Shown one piece after another: positions 4,876 to 9,544 of a DNA stretch of 9,544 nucleotides. Positions within the stretch are counted from its first letter, which is position 1. The number at the start of each line of letters is the position of its first letter. The notes below the pieces were generated by a model, which saw only the letters and a list, made by a program, of their open reading frames with translations, was not told where the DNA came from and made no database searches. This DNA is from DATILI01 sp035476635 (GTDB taxonomy: Bacteria; Pseudomonadota; Gammaproteobacteria; Burkholderiales; Burkholderiaceae_C), in contig DATILI010000092.1 of NCBI GenBank assembly GCA_035476635.1, forward strand, positions 1-9,544. The letters run 5' to 3'. A program made the position numbers and the translations under genes.

Positions 4876-7241
4876 ATTAATTGCAGATCGTCGCTTGCCT
4901 GCTGCGCCCAACGCGCGCGCCACGCGATGAACTCGGCCACCGGCAGCGGCTTGCTCATGTGGTAGCCCTGGGCTTCATCGCATGCGAGCTCGCGCAGCTG
5001 GTCTTGCGTAGCCGCGGTTTCCACGCCTTCGGCGACCACGCTCAGTCCCAGGTTGTGGGCCAGGTCGATGGTGGAGCGCACGATCTTGGCGTCGTCGGCA
5101 TCGCTTTCCATGCCCATGACGAATGATTTGTCGATCTTCAGTTCGTCCACCGGCAGGCGCTTCAGGTAGGCGAGCGAAGAGTAGCCGGTGCCGAAGTCGT
5201 CGATGGAGAGCTTGAAGCCGCGTTCCGACAGGCGGTTCAGCGTGGCCTCGGCGCGCTGGGGATCGTCCATGATGGCGCTTTCTGTGATCTCCAGGCAGAA
5301 CGCCGTCGCCGGCACCTGGTGCCGGGCCAGCACCGTATCGAGCTTGGCCGGAAGGTCCTGGTCCAGCAGGTCGCGCGTGGACAGGTTGACCGAGATGCGC
5401 AGCGGCTGGCCGGCCAGCTGCAGGCCGGGCGATTGGCGCGCCGCCTCGTCCATCATCCACAGCGTGAGCTGGCGCACAAAGCCGGTCTGCTCGGCGAAGG
5501 GAATGAACTGCATCGGCGCCAGCAGGCCGCGCTGCGGATGCTGCCAGCGCACCAGGGCCTCGGCGCCGACCACGCGCGAGCTGGCCAGCGCGATCTTGGG
5601 CTGCAAGTACAGGCGCAGCTCGCCGTGCTCCACCGCGTGGCGCAACTCGGTCAGGAGCGACAGCGTCTGGCTACTGGTGGAGTCCAGCGCCGGGTCGTAG
5701 AGCTGGGCGCCGGTGGTCTTGCGCTTGGCCGCATACATCGCCACTTCGGCGCGGCTGAGCAGGGCGTCCACATCCGTCGCATGCGCCGGCCAGCAGGCGA
5801 CACCGATGCCGGCGCTCAAGTCCACGGTCTGGTCTTCCAGGGTCAGCGGTGTTTCGAACGACGCGGCCATGCGCTGCGCCGCATCGAGGGCGCCTTGCGC
5901 ATCGCTGTGCGCCAGCAAGACCGCGAATTCATCGCCGCCCAGGCGCGCCACCAGGTCGCCGCTGCCCGTCGTCTGCTGCGACAGGCGCTCGGCCACGGCC
6001 TTGAGCAGGCGGTCGCCGAAGGCATAGCCGAGCACGTCGTTGACGTGCTTGAACCGGTCCAGGTCCAACATCACGATCGCCAGGCCGCCCTCCTGCGGGT
6101 TGCGGCTGGCCATGGCGTGCAGCACCGCCTCGCGAAAGCGCACGCGGTTGGGCAGGCCCGTGAGACGGTCCCAATAGGCAAGGCGGCGGATCTCGGCCTG
6201 GTGTGCCGCGATGTTCACGCGCATGCGGTCGAAGGCCTTGGCCAGGCCGCCGATTTCGTCGTGCCGGCGCGTGTGCTGCATCGGCGTGTCGTACTCGCCG
6301 CGCCCCAGCCGCTCAGTGGCGGCGACCAGCGAACGCAGCGGCGTGGTGACCCAGCGCGCCGTGAACGAGCTGCCGATGCCGAACAGCAGCACGCCCAGGC
6401 CGGTGATGATGGCCAGCACCAGCTGCACCTGCAGGAACGGCGCCGTGACTTCGTCCAGCGAGCGCAGCATGACCGTATGCACCTCGCCGGTAGCCGTCGG
6501 CAGCCTGACACTGCGCGCCACCAGCGTGTCGCCATCAAGCCGCAGCTCGTCGATGGCGCCGCCGGCCGCCAGCAGGGCTTGCAGCGATTCGGGCGGGAGC
6601 GTGCTGACGACGATGCGCACCGGCGCGTCGCCGCTTCGGCTCAGCAGGGCCAGGTGCACTTCGGACAGAGCGCGCATGTCGTTGACCAGCGCCTGGTCCA
6701 CCGGAAAGCCCATGACCACCCAGCCGATCACGACCGGTGCGCGCATTGGCACCATGACGAACTGGTAGGGCACGTGGCCGACCAGCGCGATCTGGCTGCC
6801 CTGCGGGTCGCGTGCGAGGGACTGGGCGATTTGCCGCAGCGCCGGCGCCAGCGTGGTGGCGCCCGGGGTTTCGCTCAAGGCGCGCAGTTGCAGCCCGGTG
6901 TCCAGCAGCGCGGTGACGGCGGCGCCGATGCGCGCACCATGGTTGTCCAATGCCGAACGGATGGTGTCCACATCGCCGGAGCTGACGGCCGAACGGAAGC
7001 CGAAGTCGGCCGCCAGCAGGGCCGCGCCCTGGCGCAGCTTCTGCGCGTTCTGCTCCAGCAGGCGCAGCCATACCCGCTCGCTCACGCTCAATTCGTGTGT
7101 GATCTGGTTCCGTGCATTGCGGCCGATGCTGGCGCGCACCACGCCAAAACCGGCCGCCTGCACCAGCAGCAACAGCAGCAAGGACAGCGCGACGATGCGT
7201 GTGCCCAGGCCCCAACGGTCCGAACGCAGCGGCCAGTTCAC
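4869..7241 (-). CDS. Membrane sensor diguanylate cyclase/phosphodiesterase (dCache-HAMP-GGDEF-EAL)
   Basis: This 790-residue inner-membrane protein makes and/or breaks cyclic-di-GMP. Domains, numbered from the GTG: TM1 about 15-35; periplasmic sensor 36-270 of double-Cache type (RLLEQNAQKLRQGAALLAADFGF, DNHGARIGA); TM2 about 272-293; HAMP 295-350; GGDEF 357-517; EAL 533-785. GGDEF is intact (VARLGGDEF, 435-439), but the RxxD inhibitory site is GSGD, so product feedback is probably lost. EAL catalytic residues are all present: E561 of EAL, N619, E651 (EITES), D681/D682 (DDFGTG), K702, E738 (AEGVE) and Q758 (QGY). Both activities are therefore plausible. GTG 7241 is chosen because GGAG lies six bases upstream; an in-frame TTG at 7256 has no ribosome binding site. 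It sits 16 bases after the cupredoxin gene, almost certainly in one transcript. Confidence 0.95.
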   Translation of the reverse strand: MNWPLRSDRWGLGTRIVALSLLLLLLVQAAGFGVVRASIGRNARNQITHELSVSERVWLRLLEQNAQKLRQGAALLAADFGFRSAVSSGDVDTIRSALDNHGARIGAAVTALLDTGLQLRALSETPGATTLAPALRQIAQSLARDPQGSQIALVGHVPYQFVMVPMRAPVVIGWVVMGFPVDQALVNDMRALSEVHLALLSRSGDAPVRIVVSTLPPESLQALLAAGGAIDELRLDGDTLVARSVRLPTATGEVHTVMLRSLDEVTAPFLQVQLVLAIITGLGVLLFGIGSSFTARWVTTPLRSLVAATERLGRGEYDTPMQHTRRHDEIGGLAKAFDRMRVNIAAHQAEIRRLAYWDRLTGLPNRVRFREAVLHAMASRNPQEGGLAIVMLDLDRFKHVNDVLGYAFGDRLLKAVAERLSQQTTGSGDLVARLGGDEFAVLLAHSDAQGALDAAQRMAASFETPLTLEDQTVDLSAGIGVACWPAHATDVDALLSRAEVAMYAAKRKTTGAQLYDPALDSTSSQTLSLLTELRHAVEHGELRLYLQPKIALASSRVVGAEALVRWQHPQRGLLAPMQFIPFAEQTGFVRQLTLWMMDEAARQSPGLQLAGQPLRISVNLSTRDLLDQDLPAKLDTVLARHQVPATAFCLEITESAIMDDPQRAEATLNRLSERGFKLSIDDFGTGYSSLAYLKRLPVDELKIDKSFVMGMESDADDAKIVRSTIDLAHNLGLSVVAEGVETAATQDQLRELACDEAQGYHMSKPLPVAEFIAWRARWAQQASDDLQLIH

Positions 7242-7257
7242 CGCGTGCTCCGACAAA

Positions 7258-7854
7258 TCATGGCTTCACACCGGGCAAGCGCACGGTCAGCATGCTGCCG
7301 GTGGCGGCCAGCGCCAGCGGCAGGTCCTGCGCCGGTGCGCCGACGGGCAGGCCGGCGTGCCACACGCGCAAGCGGTAGTTGCCGGCGGGCACGTTGTCCA
7401 GCGTGGCGCGGCCGTTGGCGCCGCTTTGGCCGTAGTAGGGCGTTTCCACCACCACCACCCAGGCCGCCATGTTGTCATGGATGTTGCAACCCAGCACGGC
7501 GATGCCGGGCTTGTCGAACAGCACGGGGTTCGCATCCTTGCCGGCGTAGAGCTTCAGCTCGAAGTTCTTCGTCGGCGAAAAAGAGTAGACGTGGTGGCGC
7601 ACGGTGTCGCGGTTGGGGAACTGCACCGAGGTGCCGATCGGCACCACCGTCACCTGCGGGCTGAACTGCCGCGCGACCTGCGCGATTTCCACGCCCTGGG
7701 CCGGCTTGGCCGCGGCGCGCGCTTCGCGCGATTCAAGGAAGACAACGGCACCGGCCAGCGGCTTGCCGGCCTCGGTTTCGACTTCGATCTGCGCCGTCGC
7801 AGCCGCGGCCGCCAGCGGCGCACCCAGCATGGCAGCCAGAAAGAGGGTTCTCAT
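7258..7854 (-). CDS. Periplasmic amicyanin-like cupredoxin ("methylamine utilization" type)
   Basis: This 198-residue exported protein has a Sec signal peptide (MRTLFLAAMLGAPLAAAAA, cleavage near residue 19-21). A cupredoxin fold is suggested by VTVVPIGTSVQFPNRDTVRHHVYSFS (residues 68-93, split here across two strands) and by LGCNIHDNMAAW (121-132). H88, C123, H126 and M129 fit a type-1 copper site; the C-x2-H-x2-M spacing is that of amicyanin, which explains why relatives are labelled methylamine utilization. No methylamine dehydrogenase gene is nearby, so that role is unsupported. The tail (ANGRATLDNVPAGNYRLRVWHAGLP) resembles a carboxypeptidase-regulatory-like beta domain. AAGGA precedes the ATG by seven bases. 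The gene directly precedes the GGDEF-EAL sensor gene, suggesting it binds or reports to that protein's periplasmic domain (inference). Confidence 0.85.
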   Translation of the reverse strand: MRTLFLAAMLGAPLAAAAATAQIEVETEAGKPLAGAVVFLESREARAAAKPAQGVEIAQVARQFSPQVTVVPIGTSVQFPNRDTVRHHVYSFSPTKNFELKLYAGKDANPVLFDKPGIAVLGCNIHDNMAAWVVVVETPYYGQSGANGRATLDNVPAGNYRLRVWHAGLPVGAPAQDLPLALAATGSMLTVRLPGVKP

Positions 7855-7902
7855 GATTCGATCCTTTGCACAAAGCGGGCCAGCGTGGGCAAGACTAACG
7901 TT

Positions 7903-9177
7903 TTATACCGGGTCGGGCGGTTCGGTGCGGAAGAATGACTCCGGCAACATGGCTTGCTTCAGGAACTCGATGCTCCTGGCCTCGACGCCATTCTTGAAGA
8001 AGAATTCTTTCCAGGACCCGACCACCTCGAGCATTCCTGAAATCAGCTGGTCAGCCTCCGCGGCGCTCACCCCGAACACTTCACTGCGCGACCGCAGGTT
8101 GTACAGCGACGCCACCCGACCGAAGCTGCCGGCGGTCAACGCCAGGTTGCGGGTTTCCTGCGACACCATCGGTGCCGGCACGATGTCATAGGCCGGAGAC
8201 AAGCGCCAACCTCCGCAGGTGTGCAGCAGTGCGTGGTTGCGCGGATGGTCGTCATTGTTCGTCACCATGGCATTGAACACCATACGCCTAAACAATTCGC
8301 GTTGGTCGTCCTTGTTCTTGGAGGACCAGCGCTGCAGTTCGCTGGCAAGCAACAGGTATGACCAACGTTCGCGCCCGTGATAGCCATCCTCGGCATCCAC
8401 GACAGTCATCCCCGAAAGAAGGCCGTGCCGATGGAAGAATTTGTCTTCTGGGCTCCACTCTCGGTCAAAGCGGCGCAGCATGAGCACATCCCGATTGCCT
8501 ACAGATTGCAGCCGCGTTCCACACACGTTCAATCCTGCGGCGCGCGCCAGTTCCAGCGTCGCATACTCGATGCGCTGAATGTTGTGCAGGTCATTCTTTT
8601 CGGGGAACTTGGCCAGCCAGATGGCGTTGCCATCCTCTATGGTGGCTTTCGGTCTAGCGCCGCCCATGCTGGTGCCTGGCTCGAGTTGCTCCAGCACTTC
8701 ATGCGGCAGCCGCCCGTCTTCCTCCAGCTTGTCCGCGGCTTCAATCAGCGCTTCCAATTGGTGGGTTCTGTTGAAGGGCCGGCGAGGTCCCGGCGGCGTC
8801 GGGGACAATCCGAAGCTCAAGTTACCCGCGCTGTCGTCCGGACCGTTGAGCAGGTAGTCGACTTCCTGCAAGTCGCCTTCCGCGCGCTCGAGCTTCGCCT
8901 GGATGACCCGGCGGCCCCAGTGGTCGGGGCTGGCATCGCGAACAGCGCCCGGCAAGCCCTTGAGCTTGGTGAATTTCTGGGGCTTTTCAGTGAGCGGCAG
9001 ATGGTATGGGTCCAACGCGACGACGTTGGGTCGTGCCAGATAGTGCTTGCCATACGTGAAGGTTCCCTCGTACTGACCCGCGCCGACTTCTCGCACCCGT
9101 AGCGATGCGCAAGGCACTGAGGGAGCGTCTCCTGGCAGCTGGATGTGCACATAGCAAACTTGTTCTTTGATGGCCAT
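7903..9177 (-). CDS. hipA: HipA-family serine/threonine kinase toxin
   Basis: This 424-residue cytoplasmic protein is full length for HipA (440 in E. coli). E. coli HipA phosphorylates glutamyl-tRNA synthetase, causing growth arrest and persistence. All core motifs are visible: the phosphate-binding loop GTSMGGARPK (168-177), the ATP-contacting lysine K190 in IWLAKFP, the catalytic loop NAMVTNNDDHPRNH (302-315, D309 and N314), and the metal-binding D331 in LSPAYDI, so the kinase should be active. The ATG at 9177 follows the antitoxin stop by four bases with only a weak Shine-Dalgarno, consistent with coupled, limited toxin synthesis. Its target cannot be deduced from the sequence. The N-terminal half is of the longer, HipA-N1-like kind. 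Next downstream on the same strand is the cupredoxin gene, 48 bases away, with no terminator seen between them. Confidence 0.94.
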   Translation of the reverse strand: MAIKEQVCYVHIQLPGDAPSVPCASLRVREVGAGQYEGTFTYGKHYLARPNVVALDPYHLPLTEKPQKFTKLKGLPGAVRDASPDHWGRRVIQAKLERAEGDLQEVDYLLNGPDDSAGNLSFGLSPTPPGPRRPFNRTHQLEALIEAADKLEEDGRLPHEVLEQLEPGTSMGGARPKATIEDGNAIWLAKFPEKNDLHNIQRIEYATLELARAAGLNVCGTRLQSVGNRDVLMLRRFDREWSPEDKFFHRHGLLSGMTVVDAEDGYHGRERWSYLLLASELQRWSSKNKDDQRELFRRMVFNAMVTNNDDHPRNHALLHTCGGWRLSPAYDIVPAPMVSQETRNLALTAGSFGRVASLYNLRSRSEVFGVSAAEADQLISGMLEVVGSWKEFFFKNGVEARSIEFLKQAMLPESFFRTEPPDPV

Positions 9178-9181
9178 TGGC

Positions 9182-9529
9182 TTAGAAATCGTTGTCGATT
9201 GCGGAGGCCGAGGAATTGCGAATCCGTTTCGGTTGGCGCGCGGCGTCCAGAATTCGACCGTGCTCGTCGGCGTCGGGGTCGGCGACCTTCTTGACGCCTT
9301 CGAGCAGCCCCAAGGTCCACAAGACGGTGAGCACGTTTCCGTACGTCACGCCCGGCTGCCCTTTCTCGATTTCGGACAAAGTCTTGCGGGTGATATTGCA
9401 GCGCAGGGCCAAGTCATCCTGGGTCATGCTCCTGCGCACACGCGCCACCCGCAGGTTCTCGCCCAACTTCACGGCGGATTCACTCACTTCAAATGGAAAT
9501 GCGGATCTTTTGCGCATTTTATTGCTCAT
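9182..9529 (-). CDS. hipB: HipB-like Xre-family antitoxin/repressor
   Basis: This 115-residue protein has an Xre/Cro-type helix-turn-helix at about residues 22-75: GENLRVARVRRSMTQDDLAL followed by RCNITRKTLSEIEKG. A polar, probably flexible tail (from about residue 82, DPDADEHGRILDAARQPKR) may contact the kinase. HipB proteins bind operators upstream of their own operon and hold HipA inactive. The gene lies four bases before hipA on the same strand, the classical antitoxin-first order. The start is uncertain: ATG 9529 has no ribosome binding site and lies in AT-rich DNA, while ATG 9517 (residue 5) is equally possible. Confidence 0.9.
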   Translation of the reverse strand: MSNKMRKRSAFPFEVSESAVKLGENLRVARVRRSMTQDDLALRCNITRKTLSEIEKGQPGVTYGNVLTVLWTLGLLEGVKKVADPDADEHGRILDAARQPKRIRNSSASAIDNDF

Positions 9530-9537
9530 TAATTAAT
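9528..9537. promoter_or_regulatory. AT palindrome over the hipB start, possible autoregulatory site
   Basis: ATTAATTAAT is a perfect 10-bp palindrome that overlaps the first proposed start codon of hipB in an otherwise GC-rich region. HipB proteins typically bind short palindromes in their own promoter, so an operator or a -10-like element is possible. The rest of the promoter lies beyond the window edge, and AT-only palindromes arise easily by chance. Confidence 0.22.
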
Positions 9538-9544
9538 TTAGTGG

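Noticed and set aside
7155..7185. CAG-like trinucleotide run
   Set aside because: It encodes the leucine run of the first transmembrane helix of the GGDEF-EAL protein on the minus strand; it is ordinary coding sequence.
5319..7664. A 781-codon open frame on the plus strand
   Set aside because: It lies antisense to the GGDEF-EAL and cupredoxin genes. Its translation is rich in Arg, Gln, His and Ala without domains, the usual product of high-GC antisense codons.
8377..9102. A 241-codon plus-strand frame over hipA
   Set aside because: It is antisense to the hipA kinase core, which is conserved motif by motif; the plus frame shows no recognisable domain.

Overview
The window looks like chromosome of a GC-rich betaproteobacterium, most likely of the order Burkholderiales. 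That judgement rests on codon bias, on the Kup variant with GDIGTSVLY, on the sensor GGDEF-EAL type and on the FhaB/CdiA-type two-partner adhesin remnants. I cannot name a genus from the sequence alone.

Layout. Positions 1-645 (minus strand) are the start of a kdp high-affinity potassium pump operon: a 34-residue membrane micro-ORF, kdpF and the first 148 residues of kdpA, each translationally coupled to the next by overlapping stop and start codons. Divergent from it, 853-2721 (plus) is kup, a K+/H+ symporter. The roughly 200 bp between them holds a close look-alike of the E. coli KdpE operator, so two potassium uptake systems of different affinity share one control region.

Positions 2722-4875 are a decayed contact-dependent inhibition (CDI) / two-partner secretion locus. 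It contains an exported-adhesin N-terminus (TpsA/CdiA) with a damaged TPS domain, then an out-of-frame join to the last ~52 residues of a toxin domain, then an intact AT-richer immunity-like gene whose ATG overlaps the toxin stop (ATGA), then a separate piece of FhaB/CdiA repeat region. The large body of the adhesin and most of the toxin are missing. The result is an orphan immunity gene between adhesin debris.

Positions 4869-7854 (minus) are a two-gene unit. One gene encodes a periplasmic amicyanin-like cupredoxin, and the other a membrane sensor protein with dCache-like, HAMP, GGDEF and EAL domains whose catalytic motifs are all present. They are almost contiguous, suggesting that a periplasmic copper/redox protein feeds a cyclic-di-GMP switch.

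Positions 7903-9529 (minus) are a hipBA-type toxin-antitoxin pair: a Xre-family repressor/antitoxin and a complete HipA Ser/Thr kinase with all its active-site motifs. I see no rRNA, tRNA, CRISPR array, insertion sequence or integrase in the window. No stretch above about 250 bases lacks a gene or gene remnant.
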